DNA of 64,000 nucleotides from Cryptomeria japonica (taxonomy: Eukaryota; Streptophyta; Pinopsida; Cupressales; Cupressaceae), in the NCBI RefSeq assembly GCF_030272615.1, contig NC_081409.1, positions 22,880,260-22,944,259 of the forward strand, read 5' to 3'. Every line of letters starts with the position of its first letter. Position 1 is the first letter of the stretch. The position numbers were made by a program, and so were the translations under genes. Below are positions 37,578 through 49,700 of the stretch, piece by piece. The notes under the pieces were generated by a model that was not told where the DNA came from, did no database searches, and was given only the letters and a program-made list of their open reading frames with translations.

Positions 37578-39179
37578 AAAAGAGAACATTCTTTCACTTC
37601 TATCTTTTCAAGAAAATCAAAGACAAGAGTTAAGATAAGAAGTTGTAACACATGTATGTATATTTATATATAAACGAATAGAATATGAGTACACATTCTT
37701 TCTTCAAATAACATATTAAATTTGATACTAACATGTGTTTTCTATGATTTACGAATTCAACCATCTAAATTCAGTAAATTTTCTACAATGAGTATTAAGT
37801 AAGACGACATTTCATAATGCATATACCTATATGGCTTCTTCAAAAGAAATCTCAAAATAAATTATCATGTCTTCTAATGCATAAACTAATTCAATGTTTA
37901 ACTTTTTCTTCATTAGTGATCTAAAATAAACAATTCTCAAGATAATTCTATTCTTATTCTATAAATATATAATAAACTATTGCTCGAATAAGAGCCTACC
38001 TCTGAAATACGATCCAAGTTGAATTATGATCAATGATAACCTTTCCCAAATCTATCTGCAATACGTCTAGATTCCAATGCTTTTCCCCTCTAGACTATTC
38101 TATCTCATGAGTTCTCTCTTCTCTACTTACTACTCTATATTTCCATTCTCTATTCTTAGTTCTATCTTTTCTATACTCTGCAAATTTCTCTCTTTTCCAC
38201 AATACCATCTTCTCTCCCTTCTATTTTGTATGTTTTATGTGTAGTAACAGTCTTATTTATGCTATTTTTAAACTATAATTCCTCCTAGTTTTGGGCTCAT
38301 CTTAACCATCATTGATAGTTTCTTGTGCCAACTACACAACATGTCCAAGTTATCACAGCATGTGGCAAATTGAATGCACCACGTATGCATGGATAGCAAA
38401 AATTACTTCAAATTCTATTAGCTCAACTGTATTCAAACATAGTCGATTAACAAATCGACCATTACTTGCAATTTAAATGGGCATGGTTATGTGGGGTATC
38501 AACCCTACTAACATGGATTACATGCTATGTGGGTAGTCGATGACTCCCACTGCTATAAATGCAGTTGTTAGCTTTCCCATGCACCCCCATTGCTATGTGA
38601 ATTAGTTTGCATGCCATGCAATGATTAACGGTTTTCTAGCCACGTCTAACAGTCCACATTCAACTTGAACTTCTAAGTTTTGTTGTGTGGTCAACATATA
38701 CTGATTTCACTTTGCAAACGGTTTCTAAGTCTTAGTGGCATTTACATCATGCCAAGTCGACTTCACTATGTCGACTTCCTTATATCATGCAATATGATTA
38801 GGTGCTACTAATAACACATCTACAATCCGTTTAGCATATGGCAATTAACTTATCTATGTAGTTCCTTATTCTAACTACACAAAGTTCATGTTTGACTCGA
38901 ACTCAATGAGTTCGATGCATTGATTAGCATGTATTCAAAATAACAACGCTTATTTTATTGCAGAGTTGATACACTTATTGACTTCCCTTTGCAATGCATA
39001 AGGTTGCATGGGATAGTCGACTCCCACTAGCACTGTTCTATGTGTTGTGCTACTAAATAAGCCCGTGTAACATGTAGAATAATTCTGCCACCATGTTTGG
39101 CATTTAATTCACTTTGCCATTCATAACGTGTTGTTGATTAAGACAACCATAATATGTGTGTGTGTATGTGTGTGAGTGT

Positions 39180-39241
<62 letters not shown>

Positions 39242-39315
39242 ATGTTCATAATGATTATGTATATGTAAATATGTACATAATTTCAAAAAGTAAAGTAATC
39301 AAATTTATGAGTAAA

Positions 39316-39369
<54 letters not shown>

Positions 39370-40019
39370 TTATGTATATATATGTATATGATCGAGTCAT
39401 TATTATTCGAACTCATATACATATATAATACATATAATTATATATAACTTGTAAACAAAATAATATATATAGTTTCACTCAATCACACATTTCTGCACAA
39501 AAGAACATGTAATCATAGGGTCAATATTCATTTTCAAATCATTAACAAATTACCTTCTCATAGAAAAATAAAACATAATATTTTGCCATCACTCATGAAA
39601 TTTCAATCACTAGATCAAATCATGCAACCAAAGTACACATAAATAAGTATATACTACAATGGTGTGTGAGATTCCCATCTATTCTATCGAAGTCCATGAG
39701 CTAAGACAACTTTACCTGAACCATGTTCTCACCTTCATCCGCGTTCACCTGTTCCTGCATTCACTTGGACTCAATTGCTCATTAACGATGACTTTCCCAA
39801 TTTATAATAAAAATAACACTAATGATTCAATTGGTTTTACCTAGATAAAGTAATATAAATCATTTCATTGTATTTGAATTCCTATTTCATTATCATCTTA
39901 TTTCACTAAAAATTTCATTGTATAAATGAAAAGTAAACATTATTTTCCTAATAAAATAATTATTGATAAATATGGTTTGTGACACACCATGATTATATAG
40001 ATTAAATTATAAAATTTAA
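37368..40019. other. AT-rich intergenic DNA with microsatellites
   Basis: No gene is supported. Simple repeats: (AT)n 37543-37574, (TG)n with a few interruptions 39154-39237, (AT)n 39319-39366. GTCGACT-containing sequence recurs loosely between about 38440 and 39020. The rest is unrecognised. Confidence 0.55.
39154..39237. repeat. (TG)n microsatellite
   Basis: Long dinucleotide run, mostly uninterrupted from 39188. Cys/Val-rich frames through it are artefacts. Confidence 0.95.
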
Positions 40020-41870
40020 CATGCATTGCTCTCTAGAATGTTGCTCTAACATTGGTCAATCCAAATGACATCCTAACATATATATAGGTGCCCCAAGGTG
40101 TAGTAAAATCCATTTTATATTGTTTTGACTCTTTGAATTTTACCTGATTGTATCTAGAAAAGTCATCCATCATGGATAATAACTCACAAGAAATCAACTT
40201 TTGCAACATTGACTTCATATTAGGCAAAGGATAATTTTATTTCAATGAAGACACATTCATATTCTTGAAATCCACACAAAGCCTTATGTCTCCATTCTTC
40301 TTTTTCATTGACAACAAAGAAGACACCCAAGTGGAATGCCTTATAGGCTTGATTATACCTCCATTCTTGAGCTTCACGAGCTCTTACTATATTTTAGGTG
40401 CCAAGGTTGGATTAATTGGTCTCTGCTTCCACCTAAAAGGTTTAATAGCTAGTTTGAGAGGGATTTCATGTAGAAATGAGTCTTCCCAATAAGATTTCAA
40501 TTCATCATATAACCAAGAAAATAAATGCTTATATTTTATAAGCAAAGGCACAAGCATAGACCTTATTTTTTGGTCTAGCTTCCTTCCACTATATACCCTT
40601 TTTGGTGAAGCCTTTATACCCAAATTTACATCTATATCTTGTTCATGGACTAGAGCAGATTTTGCAACTTTTTTATGAATGTTATGAAAAGCTCACTTTA
40701 AAGAAACCAATCCGTTTGGGACTTTATTTATTTTAAGTTGAATAACTTCATTCACAAATAATATTTCCTTACCATCCACAACCCCTACAAAACTATGATA
40801 TTCTATCTCCTGGTTGTGGTATTTATCTATATAGTGCATCAATCTTAGCAAATCTTTATCATTACTAAAAAATTGCCAATTAAAAATATTATCCAATACA
40901 TATGGTCTAGTCTTAAATTCAACTTTGGATATGCCAACTAGTGTTACATCGTCTAGCCTAATAGAAACATTTTCTATAAAATCAACCACCATATTTTTAA
41001 ATCTTTCAATCAAGTCTATAGAAAATGTATTAAACAATTCAATTTTATCCCATACAACAACTTTATACTATTTTAATCTATTGTGTTTTGATGCAATTTT
41101 CATCTTATATGTAATACTATTAACTCTCAGTCACCAAGAACTATCAAATTTTTAATCTTATATTGCTATATTCAAACCAAGCAAAGGTGTCCCATTTATT
41201 ATTAATGAATTCAAAATTCAAAAGAAACAAAAATTTGATTGGGAGCTACAAAAATAACACCCACACTAGAACCTTCTCTTCAACATGATCCATTAGAGTT
41301 CATTAATCACAGATCCTCACTACCAAAAACTACTTAAATTTCATCTACTATTGATTCTTTTTGTATCAACTAAAATGTATCTACTTTAAAATTATCAAGA
41401 TTACACTAAGAAATAATACATGTTCTATAGGCTCAACATCCTCAACCAAGCTAAGAGATCTATTTTATTTGTCTAATCTTACATTTTTTCCATTAATGGG
41501 AATCACGTCATATGAAAAAATCCAATTGCATGCTCACACAGACTATTGCAGACCATTTCCTTGACAATAATATCCTAATATCCCACATTGAGGTGGATGT
41601 CCACAACAATAACATTCATGCTAGAATATTTTCTTAGGAAAAATAACAATATTGAACTCCACATCCTTAATGATTCCGATCACTAGAACACTTTGGAATC
41701 CATGGAAAAACACTTTGCATATGTCTTGTTACTTGCATGCCAAGCTCATTCATTATTGCTAAAGACATAACATTAGTGGAAGTTGATGAATCCATCATAC
41801 ACTTCCTAATCATCTTGTCATTAATAAGTAAGGTGGCATAAAATGGGTGAACCTAAGAAGGGAACTTAGT
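40020..41870 (-). pseudogene. pol: Decayed Ty3/gypsy pol fragment (protease and N-terminal RT)
   Basis: Read right to left on the minus strand. An aspartic-protease-like piece has MMDSSTSTNVMSLAIMNELG near 41810-41730, with the second Ser in the position of the usual DSGA glycine. A pre-RT region includes YKHLFSWLYDELKSYWED and the following IPLKLAIKPFRWKQRPINP (about 40540-40400). RT blocks IRLCVDFKNMN, NYPLPNMKSMLQKLIS, MMDDFSRYNQVKF, FTTPWGTYIYVRMSFGLTN end near 40030. Several stops interrupt it and the YxDD box and everything after it are missing. I see no LTRs around it. It is an old truncated copy of an Athila/Tat-like gypsy, by the style of the RT. Confidence 0.75.
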
Positions 41871-42465
41871 AAGTTTGTACCTAGCTAGACCTATCCTATG
41901 CTCTTCACTTTTAAGGCGGATTCTAAACTTTGTAACTCTGCACGTTGCACCGATAGGAGTAGGCGTCAATAAAGCCATAAAATGAAGTCGCATATTGGTG
42001 TGTAACTATAAGTTAAGAATCTGTTAAAGTCGACTTGTGGGTATCGTTAAGGATTCCAAGGCTGTGCTTCATTTCTTATCTGATTCGAATTGAGAACTGC
42101 TTTCTTTGATTCTGTAGCGTTCTGGAAAAGCTTGTTTTATTCCATTTGTTGTTTAAATCCTAGACATAATGTTCTTGCGAGTCTGTTGTATGTACGTCGA
42201 ATCACATTATTTCAGATTATTTGGAAATGCTGGACAAATGGTTTGTATTCTCCGAATCTTAAGTGTTGGGGGAGGAAAGGAGAAGATCAAATCTCTGAAA
42301 TTTTTATTCATCCGGTCTGTAATAAGCTTTTGGAGGTCTACATTCATCTGATGGATTCTTTAATGTGTTTTACTAATGTTAGTTTCATAGATGTACATTT
42401 GATTTAGGTTAATTTTATAGTTGCCTATTTGAATTTCAGTTTTTTAAAATTTAAATTCAAATTTT

Positions 42466-42590
42466 AAGTATGTTTAAGTTTGTAACATGAATTGTTTTAT
42501 TCTTCAACCTGTTTAAGTATGTTTAAGTTTGTAACATGAATTGTTTTATTCTTCAACCTGTTTAAGTGTGTTTAGTCTGTAAAATGAATT
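42466..42590. repeat. 49-bp tandem repeat, about 2.5 copies
   Basis: AAGTATGTTTAAGTTTGTAA starts at 42466 and 42515 and a diverged copy (AAGTGTGTTTAGTCTGTAA) at 42564, an exact 49-bp period. Confidence 0.85.
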
Positions 42591-42670
42591 ACTTCAGATT
42601 TTTAATTATGTTTAGATCTACAACTTGAATCATTTTATTTTCCTTATGATCTCTATCTCATCTTGATGAT

Positions 42671-42689
42671 GGATCATAGAGTGTGATCC
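42671..42689. other. Short hairpin GGATCA-7-TGATCC
   Basis: A 6-bp perfect stem with a 7-nt loop inside GATGATGGATCATAGAGTG and the following TGATCCGAAACATTGATG. I recall closely similar strings as frequent in gymnosperm transcripts, but cannot verify this here. No function is claimed. Confidence 0.3.
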
Positions 42690-44061
42690 GAAACATTGAT
42701 GCAAAAAACAGTCACACAATCTAATCTAGAAGCAGCACATATATAGTCTCATAGATAGATTGTGGAAATCTAGTACCATTGACTCAAATTTCAATTTAAA
42801 TCTAATATATGTGTGTATTAATTTGTGTGCTTTGTTACATTGTATTTAAATATATTCATCTATTCATTTCAAATCATCTAAAAAATTATTGACTATATTT
42901 AAAATTTGATTTGTAAAAATGGGTAAGAGAAATTTAGTAATATTATTAGAGAATTATATGGATATGTCTCATCTTAGGTGTTACATCCCACGTGTGCCTT
43001 AGTTGTTTTTATGCTACATTATGCCATGTTATATGTACCCTAGTTGTTTTATGCTATAATTACGAGATGTTAATTATGCCCTAGATGTTTCATGATTTAA
43101 TTGAATGATGATGCCCTAGATGTTTCATGTATAATTGAATGATGTTATTTAAGCTCAGTATAATGACAAGTAGCCCTAATTTGGTGTGAATGGGAGTTTA
43201 AGGTTTCACGACTCTACTCGTGGATTGGTATTCCATTTTAATTCATTATTATTTTAATTAGAAAATTTAACCATTTTATCACTTGTGCATTAATATAATT
43301 TATACATGTTTATATTAATATACATACATATTGTATATGTATACTCTCATATATAAGTACATATATGTATGTATCCAGGACATTAATGAATACATACATA
43401 TATAAGTGCTTGTATAGATAGATATGCATATAATATATATGTATATAAACATAAATATTAATTCACACGTTTTTTCATATTATATTATTATTAAATATTT
43501 TGATTAATCTTTGATATGGTCTTTTATTAAATTCATTATTGGGTGCAAGTCCAATGCAATTTTTAAAGCACCGAATAATTCCTTTTGATTTGAAAACCTT
43601 ATGTCGAATGGTGAAATGTATATAAATAATTTTAAAAGGCAAACATTGGTGTGTTTCAGCGCTCTCTCTCTCTCTATATATAAAATAAGAAAAAAAAACG
43701 TTTTTGAGTTTGAGATCACCATAATGGTAAGATAATAAAATGACATGCCTCTCATGTGTTTTGGAAATGCATTCAAATTAATAAGTAATAAAGTCGAAAT
43801 GCTATGAAGCGATTCTTCCACAAGCTTCTAAAGGAGAAGACCATTATTTTCTCCGGGAAGAAAAAGGGCATGGAATTGGTGTGACTAGTGGGGAATGAAA
43901 TTTGTAGAAATGAAACGAAATTAGGGGAAAATGTATACAGCCATCTCTTATCATGAGTTTTATAGTTTGATTTCTTCCTGGGGAAAGCGATACACATTAT
44001 TCTGGGAAGTCTTTAAAAATATTGGTGCTCTGCAACAACACTATCGCCTTCCTTAGCAGAA

Positions 44062-44262
44062 CGACAACCATGGACTACTGCTAGGAGGGAAGCAACATGA
44101 GTAACAAAGCGAAAAATCTCAAGCATGATTACTCATGTTTCTCGATACCATCTACCCTAGAAAATGCCCAAAAAAGGATAATAAAAGAAAGACAACCATG
44201 GACTACTGCAAAAGGATAATAAAAGAAAGACAACCATGGACTACTGCTAGGAGGGAAGCAAT
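44062..44262. repeat. Duplicated GACAACCATGGACTACTGC block
   Basis: GACAACCATGGACTACTGC occurs three times (starting about 44063, 44191, 44229). The first and third are followed by the same TAGGAGGGAAGCAA. The second and third lie in a 38-bp tandem duplication with AAAGGATAATAAAAGAAA. Confidence 0.75.
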
Positions 44263-45840
44263 GCGAACTAAAATTTTGGCTAACAAGGCACCCAAACTTG
44301 TTAATACAATAACTGATGATATGACATCTAACACTGTTGTAATTAATCCCGAGCTTGAAGAACCAAAGGAAACACATATACCCACTCTGGATTTCTGATT
44401 AGTGTTTTTTTTAATTTTGAAGGGTAGGAAGAGCCCATGACAACTTCTGATAGTATCTCATAGATAGAGCTTTGCATTGTATATATTGAAAAAAAAAAAA
44501 AAAACCTTAACTGATTTTGAAACTAACTCTTAGATAGAACTTTATATGGTATATATGGTAAAAACAATTTCGGAAGTGCTTAATATCAATTTGGGTTGTG
44601 TAAAATCTATGTTTCAATTTCATGCTTATAATTGACGAAATTAGATAGAAACTAAAACTGAATATTTCTGGAGCAATAGGTTACTCGGGAAACAATAGTA
44701 TATCTCAAAACCAAGAAGGTGGAGCAGAATCCGGAACTCCGAAGACTCCAAATGATAAGCGAGAAAAACTTATCTGTATGGTTGAAAACACCCAAAATAG
44801 GCTCCAAGTTTTGGAGCAAAGAGGGGGTGGTCATACTGAAACCCACAATGAAAATTATGAGTCTCAGTTTAGAGACAAGCATACCAAACATGAACATACT
44901 ACAATTTGTGGTCAAATCTAGTTAGGTCAAATCTACAATTTATGGTTTAGGTTTGCACACAAGTTCATATATGCACTTGTAAAGATAAATTACACAATTG
45001 TATGTATGAAAATCTGAGTGAAAAAAAATTAATTTTTAGAATCTAAAATCATCATCTAAACAAACATTTAAATCCTAACACTTTGACTTAATTATTTAAA
45101 TTTCACATTTAATTCAATAATTAATCTAATTATCAATCCCAACCATTAAATATTACTTTAATTATTAAATTATTTATGCTAATAAATGAGTTAAAGATTG
45201 AAAAATAGAGCCTCATTGGCAAACGCAAGATGCAGAAAGATTGATCAATGAATCATGCTCCCCATTTTGAACTAAAAATTCCTATCCACCATGACTATTC
45301 CCTCCCACAACTAAAATTATCTTTAATCCACCATGATTATTCACTCCCACCAAGTTCTCAGAATCAATGTTTTCCTCCTAGAAAAATTGCACTTCATAGT
45401 TGCTTGGAAATTGCTTCTAAAAATATTGGAGGCCAAGAAGAAAGGGGATAAATAGTGGGGTCATAATTAGTATCGGAAAATATTATTAATTTCGTTATAA
45501 AATTATATTAAATGGAAAAGAAGTTTAAGGGTAGGAACTTTAAAGTTGTAATTTTATAGTTTCATGTATATTTCTTTTTAAAATAAAATTATATCTATTA
45601 CATTATTAAAATCAATTAATTTTATAATTTATAATTTCATAGTTATTTTTTAAAATAAAAATGTAAAAGAAAAATAATAATAGTTAAATTGAAATAAGGT
45701 AAGGTCTAAAGGTTAAATTAATTCTATGAATAAATAGTCTATAAGTTTTGGTCATCTTTTTATTTTTAGGATTGTGTTTTAGCTATAGCTTTGTCACATA
45801 AAAGTATTAACGTAGTTAAAAATTTCAATGCTTCACCCTT

Positions 45841-45999
45841 AAGCATAATATAAATAGAATGAATGATAACTATATCATTCATGGTCCTATGAGATGGACT
45901 ATAGCAAACTATTCTCGTTAAGTATAATATAGATACAATGAATGATAGCTATATCATTCATGGTCCTATGACATGGATTATAACAAACTATTCCTCGTG
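45841..45999. repeat. 79-bp tandem duplication with an internal palindrome
   Basis: Two copies start AAGCATAATATAAATA at 45841 and AAGTATAATATAGATA at 45920. Each holds the near-palindrome GAATGATA-CTATATCATTC. Confidence 0.8.
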
Positions 46000-46571
46000 A
46001 AATATGAATTAATAAAGTTTCTTTTTAATTTATTTTATTTAACTTAAAATGTATGCTATTTAATTTCACTCTTAGTGCTCTCTTAAGTTAGGAATTAATA
46101 TATTTTATTAACAAAATACTTAATAAATATTCTTCTAGTATACATATCAAGTGATATTAAAGTAGGTTCATTTCTTTTGGGAGGCCTTTTTGAGTGTTTC
46201 GGAGGTTCACATTGTCGAAAAATTATACATAAAATAAGAAAATACTATCTTTATAAAGAGATATGAATCTCATAATAGTTGAAAAGGTGAGGAGTATTTC
46301 AATAAAAGATGAAAATGGCATTGAAGTAATATTCCATAAGGTGGAGGGTGACATTGAAAACTATCACAATCTAGTCAAATTTGTCCTTCAATACCATGAC
46401 CTCTATTTAGTCTAATGAACTAGTTTGTATACAGATATACCAAAACAACTAGGAAACACACTTTATTTATTTATTCCCCATCAACAAGTGGGGTTTTTGT
46501 AGTGATCTCTACATCTCTAGATAAGATGGGCAAAAGCACAATGTTGTGTCACCCTTTGGGCTAACTAGCGC

Positions 46572-46746
46572 AGTTCAGCCGAACTAAGTTCCGCTGGACT
46601 ATTTTCCCATTGTGTGGTGCCTGTTGGCGCTGTCATGGCGCCTAGATGGCGCCAATAGTTCAACCAAACTATTGGTTATATAAAGCCGATCTTTGGGGGA
46701 CACCCACCATTTAGCACCTAGGATCTTTTAAGAGTTCGGTCGAACT
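46572..46746 (+). promoter_or_regulatory. Promoter-like block: four 14-bp palindromes around a TATA box
   Basis: Four 14-mers of the form AGTTC-N4-GAACT, some imperfect: AGTTCAGCCGAACT 46572, AGTTCCGCTGGACT 46587, AGTTCAACCAAACT 46657 and AGTTCGGTCGAACT 46733. Between the second and third lie three TGGCGC copies (about 46625-46653). A TATATAAAG box sits at 46677-46685. The arrangement suggests a core promoter with dimer-type binding sites, perhaps from an LTR or a pararetrovirus-like element, but no ORF follows. Confidence 0.4.
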
Positions 46747-47046
46747 ACAAAGAGAGCTTAGTTTCGACCCTTCTTTTTTCAGGTATGTACTAATTTATTC
46801 TCTTTTTTTTGTTTTGTTTTGTTTTTGTGGTTTAAAAAAAAAATCTTGTTATGTATTTTTTAAATTTTTCTAGTTTATCAATTTTTTGAAAATCTTTAGT
46901 ATGAAACCATTAGAAAAATGTAAAAAATACATTAAACCAAACAAATTTTGAAACCAAAAGTATAATCATTACTATTAAACGATGACAATTTTTTTTTCAT
47001 TTTCTCATTACCATTACTATTAAACCATAAAAAATTCTAATCAAAC

Positions 47047-47554
47047 CACATACACATACAAACTTCAATCCGCATACTCATACCCAGATACATACACATA
47101 CACCCACACCCACACCCACACCTGCACCTACACTTCCACATATATATACACATACAAACACACATACATACACATGCATACAGAGATGTACGTGTGTGTG
47201 TGTGTGTGCGTGTATGTATGTGTGTATGTATGTGTGTGTATGTGCCCATATGTATGTGTGTACATGTAAGTGTGTATGTATATGCATATATGTATGCATA
47301 TATGCACGTGTGTATGTATGTGAGTACATGTATGTATCTATGTATATGTTCATATACATGTATGTGTATACGTATGTATGTATATGTATATATGTATATG
47401 TATGTATGTGTGTATGTGCATGTGCACATGTATGTATATGTATATATGTGTGTATGTATGCATGTGTATGTATGTATGTAAGTATGTATGCAAGTGTATG
47501 TGTGTGTATGCATGAATGTATGTATGTGTGTGTATGCATGCATGCATGGATGTA

Positions 47555-47625
<71 letters not shown>

Positions 47626-47980
47626 GTGTGTGCGTGTGTATGTGAATCTATACAATGTATATGTATGTATGTATGTGTGTGTGTGTATGTGTGTGTATGC
47701 ATGTATGTATGCATGTATGTGTGTGTATACATATGTGTATGTGTATGTACATGTATGTGTGTGTGTGTGTGTATGTATGTATGTGTGTATGTGTATGTAT
47801 GTGTGTATGTGTGTGTATGTATGTATGTATGTGTGTGTGTGTGTGTCTATGTAATGTATATGTGTGTATGTGTGTATTTGTGTATGTGTGTATTTGTGTA
47901 TGTGTATGTATGTGTGTATGTGTATGTATGTGTGTATGTGTATGTATGTATCTATGTATGCATGTATGTATGTGTGTCTA

Positions 47981-48017
<37 letters not shown>

Positions 48018-48023
48018 GTATGT
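47047..48023. repeat. Long CA/TG microsatellite with a strand switch
   Basis: 47047-47183 is rich in CACATA/CATACA units. From about 47187 to 48023 the sequence is the complementary type (TATG, TGTG). The two halves could pair with each other. Cys/Val/Tyr-rich or His/Thr-rich frames across it are artefacts. The copia-2 LTR begins at its right edge. Confidence 0.9.
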
Positions 48024-49272
48024 TGTTAGATAGTTCAAATAACCAGAAGACAACTGAGAGGGGGGGGGGGGCGTTAATCAGTTGTCACAGATTACCAGAA
48101 CATTTAGCAATTAAAACTTTAATACTGAAACCCAAAACATTAATACCGGAATGCTTAAACCAAATACCGAAATAATAGTTAAACCAATTAAGAATAAACA
48201 CTAATCACAAAATAAATACCATCCACATGACACCAAGATTTATACGTGGAAACCCTGATAAAGGGAAAACCCACAGTGGGAAGCCTACCCACAGTCAGAT
48301 AATACTTATGTAGTAAGTATGTGAATTACAATTGAGGGGCCTGGACTTGCAACAAGGCCAACAGCCTAGAGCGCACTGCTCATCACAAAAGGAGTCTCAC
48401 TGACTACATGAAAATCCATACTACAATCTGGAAGAAGGAATGAACTTCAAAGATAGCATCTCTTATGCCTGAGTATAGTTTCGGTTAATCTCAATACCAA
48501 AGGACTAAATCATCTTACATAAACCCAACTCGATCTCCAATGATTGACCAAATCCTTTGCCTGAATGATATTACATTATTCTCACATTACATATCCATAT
48601 ACCATTCCTTGACCTTATTCCTATGATCTAATTCCCATGATGATCTACAATGAGATCTTACATCATATATATACAAACCCTCGACCATAAACAATCAAGT
48701 CGGCCACCAGACAATAAACAAATTACACAATTACAAAACATGTTGGCCTTAGACCAAACAAATAATATCCAACTTATAAAACATCTTGAAAACACATCAA
48801 GAGGTCCAATCCACACATTACATTAAGTCGGTCCATAATATAGATCAGTCGGGACCCAATATAGGTCCACACGCTAAAGCAATGATCTCCATCTGCCAAG
48901 TCTTGAACATGATCACCAACAACATCCTGAATCTCCACCAGAAGCTACACCAACACCACTTATGCATATCATCAAAGATCTTCAACAAAATCTGTATCGG
49001 TGAAACCCTCGCCGGAACTACAAGGCAAGCTTCCAAGCAAATGGGATAGCATCCAATCACCAGCCCAAAATCAATTGACTAAATATGAACATGAGTATCA
49101 TGAATAAGCCAATTCCATAACCAAACCATATCGGAGCATACCAGAGCATGCTGGATCCAAACCAACTAGAAACTACTCAACCTACCGAGACCAAAAGGGT
49201 TTCGTTAAAGCATCCAAACAGCTAGTGTTGACATCAATGCAACACATAATCAATTCCTCCAAATGGCCAACA
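48024..49272 (-). repeat. 3' LTR of copia-2
   Basis: 1249 bp, TGTTGGCC...CTAACA on the minus strand. It carries a G-run near its minus-strand 3' end (seen as the C-rich complement) and a TATATATA near 48667-48675 that could be the promoter TATA on the minus strand. Confidence 0.88.
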
Positions 49273-49700
49273 ATCTCCCCCTTTGGCATTGATGGCAACA
49301 CTAGATGTGAAAAACATCAAGTACCAAGAAATGCCAAACAAGTTTCCCCAATGGAAGACAACCAATCATCTCCCACATAAAGATATAGCAATGAAGTTCT
49401 GAAACAAAGACCAAACTCCCCCTCTGAATGATATCTTTGTAAAGCTCTGGATTAAACATATATATCTCCCCCTAATGTATACAACTCCTTATTTTTTTTC
49501 TTTTTCATATCAATATCTCTCCCCCTTTGACATCAATGCTAGAAATCTGACAAAAATATCAAAGTAAAAACATAAACCACTGAATCACAAAGCTAACTAC
49601 TCCCCCTGAGCAGTAGCATCCCCACATCAGTGTCGGAATCAAAAATATCTCTGATAATGCATATCGGACTGATGCCAAAAAGCATCAATCGATTTTCTGT
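49273..49700 (-). other. copia-2 3' internal region with polypurine tracts
   Basis: Minus-strand purine runs CCAAAGGGGGAGAT (49286-49273, touching the LTR, the likely PPT) and two more copies near 49445-49540. The non-coding spacer matches the style of 13951-14307 in copia-1. Confidence 0.7.

Larger units (their letters stand above)
41871..46480. other. Unrecognised AT-rich region with small duplications
   Basis: No supported gene. Small duplications are listed separately. An 87-codon frame at 44135-44398 partly overlaps one of these duplications; I see no domain in it and do not call it a gene. The stretch 42650-42700 contains a short hairpin (separate entry). The remainder (43000-43500, 44900-45840, 46010-46480) is plain AT-rich DNA. 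Confidence 0.5.

Noticed and set aside
44135-44398. 87-codon frame as a small gene
   Set aside because: It overlaps a local duplication, has no recognisable domain and no neighbouring exons that I can see.
47037-48175. Several long His/Thr-rich or Cys/Val/Tyr-rich open frames
   Set aside because: They are translations of the CA/TG microsatellite and have no codon-level or domain evidence.
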